A stretch of DNA of 64,000 nucleotides from contig JAPTJF010000121.1 in the NCBI GenBank assembly GCA_029339195.1, positions 62,001-126,000 of the forward strand. Direction: 5' to 3'. Made by a program: the position numbers and the translations under genes. Source of the DNA: Micractinium sp. NFX-FRZ (taxonomy: Eukaryota; Chlorophyta; Trebouxiophyceae; Chlorellales; Chlorellaceae). Shown one piece after another: positions 41,251-52,900 of this stretch (its first letter is position 1; the number at the start of each line of letters is the position of its first letter). Below the pieces are notes generated by a model that saw nothing but the letters and a program-made list of their open reading frames with translations, made no database searches and was not told the origin of the DNA.

Positions 41251-42970
41251 ACCGCCGCCTGAGTGTGGACTTGTTTCTGCTGCCAGCCCGGCGAGCTGCG
41301 CTGTGCCTTGGCGCGGTCAGCTGCAGAGCCAGCTGCCCAGGCAGGAGCGGCGGGGCAGGAGCCGGGCAGGAGCCGCTCGCTGCTGCCCAGCGCCTCCACT
41401 CCCGCTCGCCCGTCTGTGACCCAGCGACACTGCCATCGAGTTGCCTGAGCAGTGCAGTGCGCTCATGGCCCCCAACCCATTTGTCCATCCATCCACTTCA
41501 TGGCTACCACATCACGCCACTCCATGCCACCCCATGCCTTTGGCCGGCACCGTACCGCCTTAGACTGTAGGCAGCTGCCTCGTGTTGTTCCTTGCTCGTT
41601 CAGCGCTGACCAGCTTCTGGTACTGATATCCCCATCTCATCCCCACACCTCACCGCTGTAGTGCCCCCTCTTCTCCCTCCCTCCTCGCCTCCCTCCTTTC
41701 CTCTCGCCTCGCCTCCCTCCTCCCCTTCCTCCTCCTCCCGCGCCCGCTCCACTGTTTCTGCACACACATGTACCCTGCCGCAGACCTTCCGGCCGCCTGC
41801 GGGCGGGGTTGTACCCTTTGGCACCATTCGGGCGACGCGATGCGCACGGCACCCCGCACCGCTGCCCCCCAGCGCCCCTCCCCGCCTGCCTCCCCCCCAT
41901 TCTTTTCCGGCACGCCACACAGCTGTATTAGTAGCAGTCCACCTGAAGGAGCACAGCCCACGGCGGATCTTCTCGGCTTCCCCGCAGAGCATTTTTTTGC
42001 CGCCCCGCCCCACCTGAGATGCCCTCTTCCATTCTCATCCTACCCTCTCTCTGCTCGAATGCGAGTGCTGCACCTGCTCTGCTCTCTGCCCTCCTGCGTG
42101 TGCCCTGTAAGCTCTCTGGTTCAAGCAAGGGCAGGGCAAAGCGTGGCAGCAGCGCCGGTGGAGAAAAGGGAGGGAGGGGAAGGCGCAGCCTCGCCGGTGC
42201 CGGCCACTGCTGCCACCTCCCGCCGGCCCCTTCCCTTGCGCTGCAGCCTCCCCTCCGAGCACTGTCTCTCCCCTTCTATCTCTCTTGTGCGGGTTACACG
42301 GACTGGTTGACAGGACACACCACAGGAGCCTCTCTTTGCGGGAGGCGGCACTCCCTCACTAACTCAATGAAGCAGGCAGGGGCACACGCACTGCTAGACA
42401 GCACACACGCGATGGGCATTAGGGACGCAGTGGAGACGGACACAAGGGGAATAGAAAATGATTAAAGCACGGGGTGGGGGAGGAAGAACATAAACGAATC
42501 ACAGGCACATGTACCAAGCGCGGGGGTGGAACTAAATAAGGAGCGGGCAGTTTTGATGGGGAAGTTCGTTTGAGGATTGAGGAGGGAGTGCAGGGGATGT
42601 GTTGAATCGAATGGGGCTGAAAAGGGAAAGCACATGGGGCAGACACAGCGCGTGTAAAGGGCAAGAGGATATATAACGCATGTGGGGGCAGTGTGCACGG
42701 CCAGGCAGGGGAGGGAGGGCCAGAAGCCCCGCCAGGCGGGAATGCAACGGTTGTCGGGCGCGGTGCTCCCTGCCAGGCAGGGAGTGTCAGAGGCCCTGCT
42801 GGGTGTGTATCGTGATCGCATGCAGCACGTGGCTGCGGGGGTGGGGTTCGTTTCACGGCGGGGGCCACAAAAGGATGCCCCCCAGCCAAAGGCAGCACCA
42901 GAAGGGCTCCACCTCAGTAACGGCAGCCCAGCCCAGCCTAAGGACCTCGCAGGCAGCAGGCCAACCGAGT
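41251..42970. terminator. Long convergent region with two opposing TGTAA motifs
   Basis: A 1.7 kb gap with no recognised gene. TGTAA at 42106-42110 could serve the cathepsin gene (855 bp after its stop). TTACA at 42294-42298 (TGTAA on the minus strand) could serve the repeat-protein gene (about 670 bp after its stop). The stretch 41650-41760 is a pyrimidine-rich run of ctccct repeats. A TATATAA at 42668-42674 on the plus strand has no credible gene behind it. Confidence 0.4.
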
Positions 42971-45073
42971 TCAGGCGCAGGCGGTCAGCTCGGCCAGGCG
43001 CTCTGCCAGGTCAGCCGCCTCCGGGGGGCTGGGGGTGTAGGTGCCGCAGCTCTCGGCGCCCCCAGGCTCAGCATATTCCGCCCAGCTGGGCACAGCGGCG
43101 GTGGTGTTGCACACGGTCAGCTCCGCCAGGCGCTCTGCCAGCTCAGACAGCGTCTGGGGGGCGCGGTCATAGGCGCCGCAGCGCTCGGCGGCGCCGGGCT
43201 CGGCGTAGCAGCACCAGTTGGGCACGGGCAGAGCCGTCAGCTCGGCCAGGCGGTCAGCCAGGTCAGAGAGCGTCAGGGGGGCGGGGGTGTAGGTGGCGGC
43301 CTGCATGGAGACATCCGGTGGGGAAGAAAGGGCAAAGATGAGATGGTACCACCGGGGTGTGATGTGTGCAGCCATGCCGCCTCGAATGCGTGGCCGCCGC
43401 CAGCCACAGCTGCAGGCAGAGCAGACCGGCACCTGCGAGCAAAGCACAGCGACAGCTGCCAGAAAAGCACAGCAACAGCTGCCAACAAAGCACAGCGGCG
43501 CGGCCAGGCGCCCTCCATCCCCGACCCTCGCCCACCTTGCGCTCAGGGCAGCCGGGCTCGGCATACTCTGCCCAGGTCGGCACGGCAGGCACCACACGCA
43601 CGGTCAGCTCCGCCAGGTGCTCAGACAGCTCAGACAGCGTCAGCGGGGCGCGGCGGACACAGGCGCCGCAGCGCTCGGCGGCGCCGGGCTCGGCGTAGCA
43701 GCACCAGTTGGGCACAGGCACGGCGGTCAGCTCGGCCAGGCGGTCTGCCATATCAGCCAGGCTCAGGGGGCTGGCGGCGGGGGTGCGGCCGCTGCGCTCG
43801 GGGCGGCCGGGGGTGGCGTACTGCGCCCAGCTGGGCACAGCGGGCACAGCGCAGGAGACGAGCTCTGCCAGCCTGGCAGCCAGGTCAGACAGCTCCAGGG
43901 AGACGGTGGCCGGGGTGCGGGTGCTGTGCTCGGAAGCGCCGGGCTCTGCGTATTCGCACCAGGCGGGGATGGCGGCGGAGAGGGCGCACTGGGCGTGGCG
44001 CACCTGCGGGCAGGGGGCGGGGGTGGGCGGCAGACGTGGCTGTTGGCTCGGGGCTAGTGGGTGATGTAGCCAGGCAGATGGTAGGCAGACGGTCAGCTGG
44101 GCAACAGGAGATGGGCAGCGCAGGCACACGCAGACAGCACGGGACCGGCAGGTAGGCAGGCAGGCGGCAGGACACACGTCAGGCACAGCAGGCAGGGCGC
44201 ACGTCAGGCACAGCAGGCTCACCAGGCCCTCCAGGCGGCGACAGCTCACAGCACAGCAGCCGAAGCAACAGGCAGGCAGACAGGCAGGCGGGCAGGGCAC
44301 ACCACACTCGAGGCACCGCAAGCAGGGCAGTACACTATGAAGCAAGACAGCGGGGCAGCGGGCTCACCAGCTCCTCCAGGCGGCAGGCAAAGTCGCCTGC
44401 CTCCAGTACACTCACGGGGGTCTGGGTGCCGGTGGTCTGCACGGCAACCACACAGTGAGGTGGGGTGAGCATTTAGCAAAAGGGTTTTCGGTGACTCCAG
44501 GGCTGCGGGCAGGCACGGCACAGCTGGCACGCATGCGCCAGCATTGCGCTCCACCCGCCCTTGGTTACTCGCTCACCTTGTGCTCCGCGCGCCCCTCCTC
44601 CTGTGCGTAATCCATGGCAGCGGCAAAGCCCTGCACGGCGGCGGCGGCGGCGGTCACCGCGCGGTGCGCCTGCACCAGCTCGGCGAGGCGCTCCGAGAAG
44701 TCGCTGCGCTCCAGCGGCTGGGGCGTGTGCTCCTTCACGTGCTCTGCCGGGGATCCGCCCTTCTCGGCGTCGCAGTAGCCCCAGGAGCACTCGTAGGCAG
44801 ACACAGCCTCGGCGGCGACGGCCACCTGCAGAGGGGCGCCAGGGGCGGGCGTCAGTGGCGGCCGGCGGAAGAGCCAATATGCAGGCGTTCGCGGGCTGCG
44901 ATGCGATCCCAACGGTCCGACGCAAACGAGCAGGGGGAAATTGCACGATTTCAAGGCTGCGTAGCCGGCGGCGGCCGCCGCCACAGGCACGCGGCCTGGC
45001 GCCGTCTGCACCGGAGACCGACCTGCTTTAGCTGGGCGGCCGCCTGACGGCTGTAAACCACTGTCTGCGGCAT
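42971..45073 (-). CDS. Novel tandem-repeat protein (about 45-residue units)
   Basis: I do not recognise this protein. Five exons, all phase 0: 45023-45073, 44577-44825, 44368-44436, 43536-44003 and 42971-43300, giving 388 aa. It consists of six or more units of about 45-50 residues with the pattern VP-x-W-x-x-YAEPG-x-x-E, a variable Cys/Gly/Thr-Pro stretch, then L-S-(D/E)-LA-x-RLAELT. Two unit types recur: one with PNWCCYAEPGAAERCGA and one with PSWAEYAEPG. The N-terminal units (YECSWGYCDAEKGG ... SERLAELV) are more diverged. Cysteines lie in fixed places. There is no signal peptide or membrane segment. Sequence agreement between units is higher in the C-terminal exons, pointing to recent duplication. 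Structure (short helix plus Cys-containing loop) and function are unknown. Confidence 0.72.
44215..44252 (-). repeat. Echo of repeat-protein exon 3 donor edge
   Basis: Plus-strand ggctcaccaggccctccagg then cggcgacag copies the real edge ggctcaccagctcctccagg then cggcaggca (44361-44389). The minus-strand donor GTGAGC is intact 145 bp into the intron. Nearby, cacgtcaggcacagcaggc is also duplicated (44175 and 44201). Confidence 0.8.
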
Positions 45074-46249
45074 GCTTTCAAGCGGCGATCAGGGGCGTTT
45101 GGGCTCTAGGCAGGCTTCAGTTGTTGGGGTGGTGAGCGGTGCACTGCAGAGTGGGTGAAGCGAGAGGGAATAAGAATGCTGCAGCGCCTGAGATCGCGGC
45201 ATTTATACGCGTGCATCAGCGCTCGAAGGGAGACGTGCGGTTATTGATTATGAACGCACCACCAACCAAGGCGCGCAACGCGGTCCTGAGCTTGCTCAGG
45301 CTTCCTCGCCTTTCCAACTGATCTGAGCGCTACGCAGACAAATGCGCAGTCGAAGAGGCCCTTTGGAAGGGCTCGCCAGATGCGAACATTCAGAGTGACG
45401 GCTCAGGCGCAGCGGGCGCAGCGCTCGCGCGTGCTCTTACCGCCGGTGCAACCCAGTGACACAGGCTGAGAGAAGGATGAGCTGGGGATGCAGGCAGGAC
45501 TTCCCAGCAGCCGCACCGTTGCGTGAACCTTCAGCATCTGCGTGAACCTTCTGCTGCCTCAGAATGCAAGTTCCCCACCCGCCGCGCCCGCTGCCCTGCT
45601 GGCACAGTGTCGCGATGGAGCGTGGGAAGTGGACATGGTGCACGGCCAGCAAGACATCACATGCAGGCACTGCTCGCCCAGGACTCACTGCGAGGACGGG
45701 CCTGCGGGATGGCAGGGGAGGTGGAGGGGATGGGGCGGGTGTTGGGAGCTGCCTGGCAACTGCCAGTGCAGTGCACTGTGGCCCGGACCGGTGCGGCAGG
45801 GCAGTGCGAAATGAGCAGCCAGTCGGCCAGACAGGCAGTTGTACGCAATGGTGCTCTTCTCAGTGCCCAGTGCTCAGATGATCAGATCATCAGCAATAAG
45901 ATGCTGCATTGCAGCAGATTCAGAAATCAATTCATTTCGTTGCTGCCGCTACGACGTGCATGCTGTGTCGCATCCCACCGGCCACTTCTGCAACCACCAA
46001 CGCGAGATATTGAGCAGCATTGCCGGCTCCAATCGACCCTGCTTGTCACACCTCACTCGTCAGTTTAAAGGATCACCTCTCGCGGCCCCCCGTAAAACCC
46101 TAACCAGCGCACATGCCGTGTTCGAGTTTTGCTGGAGCGCGCCATCCGCTGCTTGGCCGCCATGAAGGGCTTGGGCAACTCGCGGGCAAGTCGGATGTGG
46201 CTCGTTCGGACCGCCGCACAAGGGTCCTCAATACTCCCCCACCAAGGGC
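45074..46249. promoter_or_regulatory. Divergent region between repeat-protein and Ala/Lys-rich genes
   Basis: A 1.2 kb gap with no convincing gene apart from the TATA box noted separately. A perfect short inverted repeat gatgatc-a-gatcatc lies near 45877-45891. A 5' exon of the downstream gene may lie near its right end. Confidence 0.4.
45201..45207 (-). promoter_or_regulatory. TATA box for repeat-protein gene
   Basis: The minus strand reads gcgTATAAATgcc, about 130 bp upstream of the ATG at 45073. The expected start of transcription is roughly 30 bp downstream. Confidence 0.5.
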
Positions 46250-48844
46250 ATGCCGCCGCCTCCGCCGCAGCTGAAGCCTGCCGTTGCTTTCCACTGCCGT
46301 GCAGCGCGCCAGGGGCGTCATGGAGCCGGCAGGCAGGCTGCCGCCTGGCCTCAGGTGCCGGGTCGCACCTCGCAGGTGGGGCACAGCCGCGCACCGCTGG
46401 CCGCCGCACGCCATGCACGCTGTGCTGCACAAGTTGCACAAGCCCCCGAGGGCCTCCCAGACCACCCGCTTGCCCCGATCTGCAATAGACGGTACCCCAC
46501 CAATCCCCCAAGAACTCGTCTCATTGCCGCCTGAGGGTCTTGCACCCCAAAAATTTCCACCCTGAGATACAAGCTCTTGCTTCTGCGCAACAGTTAAACA
46601 TCACCCCCTGGCCCTCCTGCTACCCTGCCCCACCTCGCATCGCTCATCTGCCCGCTGCACCCACCAGTACTGACGTAGCCCCTGCTACTTCAGCATGCGC
46701 TCTGCCAGCTGCATGGCATGCTGCACACCCTCCCACGCCCGTATCCACTAATCCTCAACCTCCCTCCGCCGCCCTGCAGGCGGCGCACGCCGTGCCAGGC
46801 AGCACCCGCAAGCTGTCATCCCAGATTGACGCCTTGGAGGCTGAGGTGGCGGAAAGGTGGGCCGCATGGTTGTTTCTCAGCAAGGCGCTTGGCTGGCGAG
46901 GGACACCACGTGCCGTGGTTGTTGGTGTGGGCATGGCCTTGGCAGTGGCGCCCCTTGCTGAAGCTCACTGCTGTGCTTGCACTGCTACTAGGTCACCTCA
47001 GCTGTAAGCAGATGACTCTGCTGGTACTGCTTCTGACTTTGTTCCCGTGCTCGCGCAACTCCGCAACACTGGCAGCGTCACCCTTGCCCCCTACGTGGTC
47101 TATGTGCTCGCGCACCTAGGCAATGTTGGCTGGGCAACTCCTTCCCAGCTCAGCTTGAGGCGCTTTCGGGCACCCCACCCACCCCCACCCCACCCCACCC
47201 CATGTGCTGCAGCAAGGCTGGCACCGTGGGGCGCGCCCTGATGTCTACGCGCCGGCCACGCGCCACGCCAGCCGTGTCTGCCCACCAAATGGATGCACTG
47301 CTGGCTGAGGTGTCCGACAGGTGGGGCTTGGGTCAACATGGCACGCCGTGCTGTGCATGATGTGGTCCAGCACGAGGCAGTGGTGGGGCTGTGCATGCTG
47401 TGCGTGATGTGGCGCGCTTTCAAGCCGCTGCTGGCTGTGGGGGCTGGGCAGGTAAGGCATTGGGCCTGTTCTGCTCTGCGGCCTGCATGCTTGCATTGCA
47501 GCCATGCTCATGCAGCCTTGCAACTGGATGCACTCCATAACATTGAGTCACCCTGACCCTTGCCTCACTCCAGTGACCCTGGCACTTGCCCTTGCCTGCA
47601 GCAAGCTGGACGTCGTGGCCTCCCGCCCGCTGGCCAGCGCCGCCAAAGTGCAGGTGGCGGCTCAGACGGCCCAGGCACACCAGGAGGCGCGCCTGCAAGC
47701 GGTGCACGCGGCAGCGGCCGCCGCTGCCGCCGAGGCGGCCGCCGCACTGGCTGCCGCGCCCAAGCCGCCACCAGCCGCTGTGCCCGCTGCTCCCAAGTCC
47801 ACACCAGGGGCTGCGCCGGCCAGGCGGGAGGTGGTCCGCACTGCAGCAGCAGCAGCTGCTGCGGACTCTGCAGTCAAGGCACCGCCCAAGAAGGCGGAGC
47901 GGGCAGCGCCAAAGAAGGCAGAGAAGGCGGCGAGGGGCGCCGGCGGCGCGGCGGGTGGTGCTCGGGAGCGGTCGCCCTCACCGGAGCCCCGCCCCGCTTC
48001 TCCAGTGGAGCAGCGCCAGCTCAAGGATGCGGCAGCACGGGCTGCGGCGGCTGCCGCACGCGCCCAGGCTGTGGCCGAGGCGGCAGCTGCCGACGCCAAC
48101 AAGGCAGATGCAGTGCCAGGCGGTGCTGTGGCCAAGGGAGTGAAGGTGGCGGCGCCGGCGCCGGCTGCCCCTGCGGCGGCAGAGGCTGTGCCCATCACCA
48201 ACAATGCAGTGCCAGCGCAGGCAGGTGGGCAGCCGCTGCCACGGGCTGCGGAGGAGCTGGCAGCGAGCGAGCGCTCCCGCCCGCCCTCGCCGCGCCCTGC
48301 TTCCGAGCAGGAGCGGCGGCGGCTGGAGGAGGCCAAGGCGCGGGTGGCAGCTGCCGAGGCACGCATGACGGCGGCGGCAACGGCGGCGGCGGTGGTGGAG
48401 AAGGCGGGGGGTGCACGGAAGGTGCAGGCGGGCCAGAAGGTCAAGGCGGGGCCGGCAGCAGCCACCAAGCCTGCGCCAGTCGTGGCTGCAAGGTAGGCGT
48501 GGCGGGCGGGCGCTCCTTGCCTATGTTCTGGCCAGCGGAATGTTTGTACTCTGCCATTGGCCAGCAATCTGAGTGTGCAATGGTTCACACTTATGTTTGA
48601 TCATGGGCCACCACTTTTTTTTGACCTTCCCTTCTGCCCTCTGCATCGTGTGCCGTTGCCTGCACTGAACCTCACCCTGCATTGTGTGCCCCACCCCGCC
48701 TTGCGCAGGCATGCCAAGACCGCTTTGCCGCCCACTCCGCCCACCCCAGCTGCTGCCAAGCAGCCGGCGCCGGCGCCTGCACCAGCCGCCGGCGCCCCGT
48801 CTGCCCTGACGCTCGTCTGGGCGGCTCTGACCGGCAAGAAGTGA
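46250..48844 (+). CDS. Ala/Lys/Pro-rich low-complexity protein, 5' end uncertain
   Basis: I do not recognise this protein. Firm exons are 46780-46856, 47213-47320, 47602-48492 and 48709-48844. A probable first exon is 46250 to 46375 (start MPPPPPQLKPAV), giving about 445 aa. After two short segments (SSQIDALEAEVAES and AHQMDALLAEVSDS) comes a very Ala-rich region with Lys pairs (PPKKAERAAPKKAEKAA). Two homologous blocks follow, RERSPSPEPRPASPVEQRQL and SERSRPPSPRPASEQERRR, each ahead of an Ala-rich, probably coiled-coil helix. SP/PSP motifs suggest phosphorylation; overall charge is basic. The C-terminus LTLVWAALTGKK is hydrophobic. It resembles histone H1-like or cytoskeletal linker proteins in composition only. 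Exon 47213-47320 looks like a duplication product of the junction it sits in. Confidence 0.6.
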
Positions 48845-49967
48845 GGCGCTGGCGTGGCTGCGGCACCATGACCTCCCCCAACAGTCTGTCGCCCCCACAA
48901 TCCCAGCAGCATCTCTTCACGCCAAGCGCTTGCGCAGCGCACTTCGGCCCCCTCCCCCAAACGCCCCTCCCCTTCCACGTGCCGCAGTTGACCTGCTGTG
49001 CTTGCAGCGAGCACCACAATCAGCCATGCGCGCGCAGGCTGGGAAGGTTTGTCCCCCACCCTCGATCGACCCGACTCCTGCATCACCACTCCCCCAGGCA
49101 GGCATGCATGGGGTACAGGGCGGCGCGCTGCTGCTTCCATGCCTCCACCATCCCAACCTTGAAACCTCCGTTGCCCTGGCATCTGCCCTGTGCCCACTCT
49201 GAAGCCCAGCATTCCCTGCCAGTGCGTGCTGCTGCCTCCCACTGTACCTGTCCCTACAGCACTGTCCCACCCTGCCTACGCTGTCCTGGCAGCTTTGCCT
49301 AATACCATGCAACGCTTTTATGCCACCCTTGGCCTCCAAGACTCGATTTCATCCCTACTTAGAACGCATCTCCCATCAGCAGATTATGCTGCCCCAATGA
49401 ATCTTGTTTGAAGGAACACCGCAGCCCTGAGCTCCAGCCCTGCCGACCGCTGATCGACCCTGCCCGTTCATTGTGCAACCCCCGTATTCGTGTTTACTTA
49501 TGCTTGCCGCTGAGCGGGCATGACCTGCATGATGATCCTGCGGGTGTTGCACGGTGCCACACTCTTAGACCCTCCTGCTGTCCCACCACAGCACCCATCC
49601 CACCTCTCCCTCCCGGAGGCTCCCTTCATGTGGCGGGCATCCTAAACCTCCGTTTGCTAGGGCCGAACCCAACTTCTGCATCTCATTCGCTGCACACAAG
49701 GGATAGATCAGTTGTAAGCCTGAAGCACTGACTGGTTGGGGGCACCTGGAGCGAGGGCATTTGCATTTTGTAGCGTCTTTGTCTGGCCTGCGTCCCTGGT
49801 GGTGCCGGCGGCGGTCGGCGGCAGCCCGCCCCGCCCAAATGCAACGTTGCCCAGATCTCGTCCATGCCATAGTGTGCGCCCATGCTGCATTGTCCTTGCA
49901 CCTGAGAGCCTCTGGTTCCCCTTATGTTTAAACACAGAGCTGTGCACAGGGCCAGAGGTGGTGGAAA
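48845..49967 (+). terminator. 3' region of Ala/Lys-rich gene and upstream region of REXO gene
   Basis: A 1.1 kb gap without a recognised gene. TGTAA at 49713-49717 is the only candidate poly(A) motif, 870 bp after the stop. Sequence after it would be the promoter of the exonuclease gene. Confidence 0.35.
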
Positions 49968-52900
49968 GTGACTGACCGCAATGCGGTCAGCGCTGCCTGC
50001 CTGGCGGCAGCGGCGGCAGCGGCACAGGCCCTGGAGGGCTCGCTGAGCCGTGAACTCCTCTTGCTACTTCTTTCGAAACCAGTGTCCTCCTGCGCTGTTC
50101 GAGCAGACGACCGGCGGAAGGGCCTGTGCTACTGGAGATGTTGCCGCTCTCGGAGGCTTAGAAGGATGTTTTCCGGATGCAAAGTGAGTGCGCCCATCAT
50201 TCCTGAAGAGCCGACTGGAGCCTGGCGGGCGTGAGCGCTTGGGTGGCGCGCAACCCGGCTCACGCCGCCACTCGCTGCCGACTGGAGCCCGCCGCACTTG
50301 CTGTGTCCACCCCTCGCTGCCCTCCCCCACTGTAGATCGCCGTGTCACCAGACGCCAAAATACCCCACAAGGCTGCCAAGCTCCGTGTCTGGTCCATCAG
50401 CTGCTGCCAGCAGGGCGGCACGCTGCTGCCAGAGGCGGGCACCGCTGCAGGGGCAGGCAGCGGTGCCGCAGCGGCGGCGCCAGCGCCGGGGCGCAGCGCC
50501 TCCCCCGCAGCAGCAGTGCCTGGGCAGGCCACCCACTTGCTGGTGGGCGATGAGGCGCTGGCGACAGCTGCCTCGCAGCCAGCAGCAGGCGGCGCATGCA
50601 AGCCGGTGCACTACAGCTGGCTCGAGGGAAGCCTGGCAAAGGGGCGGCGGCTAGCAGAGGCCGACTTCCACCCTGCATACCTAGCAGAGGCGGCCGCCAG
50701 CAGCGGCGCGGACGGTGCCAGCGAGAGCGCAGCGTGGCAGCGGGCCAGGGCCAGCCCGGCGGCCGTCGCTGCGGCGGCGGCGGCGAGCGCGGATGCAGCG
50801 TCCTCGGGTGCCCCGCCACCGCTGCGCCAGCTGTCGGTGCGCTCCCCCATGCTGACGTCATCCGATGTGCAGCAGCTGCTGCTGCACCTGCTGGCTGACG
50901 GCCACCGCCCGCACTGGCTGTCCGTTCACGTGAGCCGAGAGTTCCGGACTCTGGCTGCGCCAGCTGTCAGCCCTGTGCACAGCCGTGTTGCGCAGCAGGC
51001 ACAGCAGGCGGCATGCATGCAGCCAGCTTGGAAAAGCAGCAGGAAGGGCAGCAGGGTTCCCAGTTTGAACGCCACTGGGGAGGGGCAGCTGGCTGCTGCA
51101 CCCTTGTTCCTGCCCCTCATCCCACCCACTCACCCCCCCCCTGCCTGCCACCCCCTCCCTTCCCTCCCCTGTGTTCCCCTCTCAGGGCCGGCCCACCACC
51201 CTGGTGGTAGCTGAGCTCCCAGGCCTGGACCAGCAGAGCCTTCAAGGGCAGCCTGCCCTAATGCCGCACCTGCTGGCAGCCTGCCGGCAGCAGGTGCTGC
51301 TGCAGGCCACCTCCTCTTTCGAGGTGGCAACCCAGACCACTGCCGCCCTGCTGGGGGTGCCTGCAGGCAGGGCCGGGGGCAAGGGCGGCAAGGGGACAAA
51401 GCGGAAGCAGCCGGACCCTGCAGGGGCGGCTGTGCTGGAGAAGGTTGATGCCAAGCAGCAGCAGAGGCCACCACAGCAGCAGCAGCAGCAGTCGTCACCA
51501 CAGCAGCAGCAGCAGCAGCAGCAGGGAGGGGCAGGCAGGCCGACCCCCCAAGCAAGCACCGCCGCAGGGCATGCTTTCCCGCCGGCCTTCTACTGCACCA
51601 CAGCCCGGCAGATGCGGCTGCTGAGTTACCCCCAGGGCTGTTCCGAGGAAGCAGAGGCGGCAGAGGCAGCGGCAGCGGCAGCGGCGGGCAGTGACCCAGC
51701 GGCAGCAGCAGCCGGGGGTGCTGTGGTGGGCAGCGGTGGCGGCGGCACAGGCCGTGCCAGCGGCAGTGAGGACATGGCGCCTCCTCCCGGGCTGCCGCCA
51801 GGCTGGGTGTCCACCTCGCAAGCCCGCGCCACTGGAGGTGGGTGACGGGGCAGGGATGTGAGTTCCCCGGTCAGGCCTTGCAGCAACGTTAGGCGTCTCC
51901 TCCTCTCATTCTCTGTGCCATGCCACCCAAAGCTCTGCCTCCCTGTTTCGCCTCCCTAGCAGCCCCGCTGACTGTGCGTGCTTCTCGCCCCCGTTCCCTG
52001 CATGTTTCTGGGCAGGCATGGCCCTGCAGCCTAGCGTGGTTGCCATTGACTGCGAGATGGTCATCACTGCACAGGTGGGATACCCAGCCCAGCGTGTGGC
52101 CCGTTTGGCAAACCGGGCAGCATGACACATGGGGCAGAACATAGCCCACCTCCCTGACCTCTCCCGTCACCCCCAACCGCATGCCTTGCCGCTCCCTGCC
52201 CTGCCGCCCCCCACGCTGCCGCTTTCTAGCTGTGCGCGGCCCCTGCCTGCCCGGCCGCGCATGCCATGCTCCAGGGCCACAGGTGCAACTGCCTTCCTCA
52301 CCCGGCATGCATATGAGGCGCTGGGGAGGCAAGGAGGAGGTTCAATGTGCCATCATCCGGATTCACTTTTACTTCCTGCGCTCCATGCCATGGCGCAGGG
52401 CTTTGAGCTGGCACGTGTCACTCTGGTCGGGGAGGGCGGTGAGCGGCTGCTGGACGAACTGGTGGTGCCGGACAACCCGGTGACGAATCACAACACGCAG
52501 TACTCAGGTGTGGTTTGGGGGGCCAGGCGGGCGGGCACTTTGGTTCCACCACAGCACAAGCAACAGGGTGCGTGAGCACAGCACAGGGTTGCTCACAGCA
52601 CACTGTGCGCAGGCGAGCACTCACCCTCCTCTGCTTGCCGCTCTGTCTGTGGGGTGCCGTGCAGGCATCACGGCTGCCATGCTGGCGGGTGTGAGCACCA
52701 GCGTGGCGGATGCGCAGCGCATGGTGCTCCGCCACGTGGGCCCACACACGCTGCTGGTGAGGACGCCTCGAACGCACGCAGGCAGGGGCAGGGCTAGCTG
52801 TGGGCTGCGCCTTGCAGAGAGCACCCTCCCTCGCCACCAGCAGCGTTGTAGGCCCCTGGCGACCAGCACAGGCTGCTATCTGCTACGTTCTCTCCCCCCA

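Noticed and set aside
42971..44003. Regular repeats suggestive of a CRISPR-like array
   Set aside because: The repeats are in-frame protein units of variable length with conserved amino acids, in an intron-bearing gene, not short identical repeats with unique spacers.
42680..44155. Open frame of 491 codons on the plus strand with TATATAA just upstream
   Set aside because: It is the antisense of the repeat-protein exons and runs straight through their introns. The TATA box is about 12 bp from the ATG, too close. Its peptide shows no family signature; the open frame follows from GC-rich repeats.
45877..45891. Perfect inverted repeat gatgatc-a-gatcatc
   Set aside because: Too short and not next to a stop or T-run, so it has no clear function and is expected by chance in 64 kb.
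47662..48588. 308-codon minus-strand frame opposite the Ala-rich exon
   Set aside because: It is an alanine/glycine mirror of the plus-strand Ala codons, without start context, splice partners or motifs.
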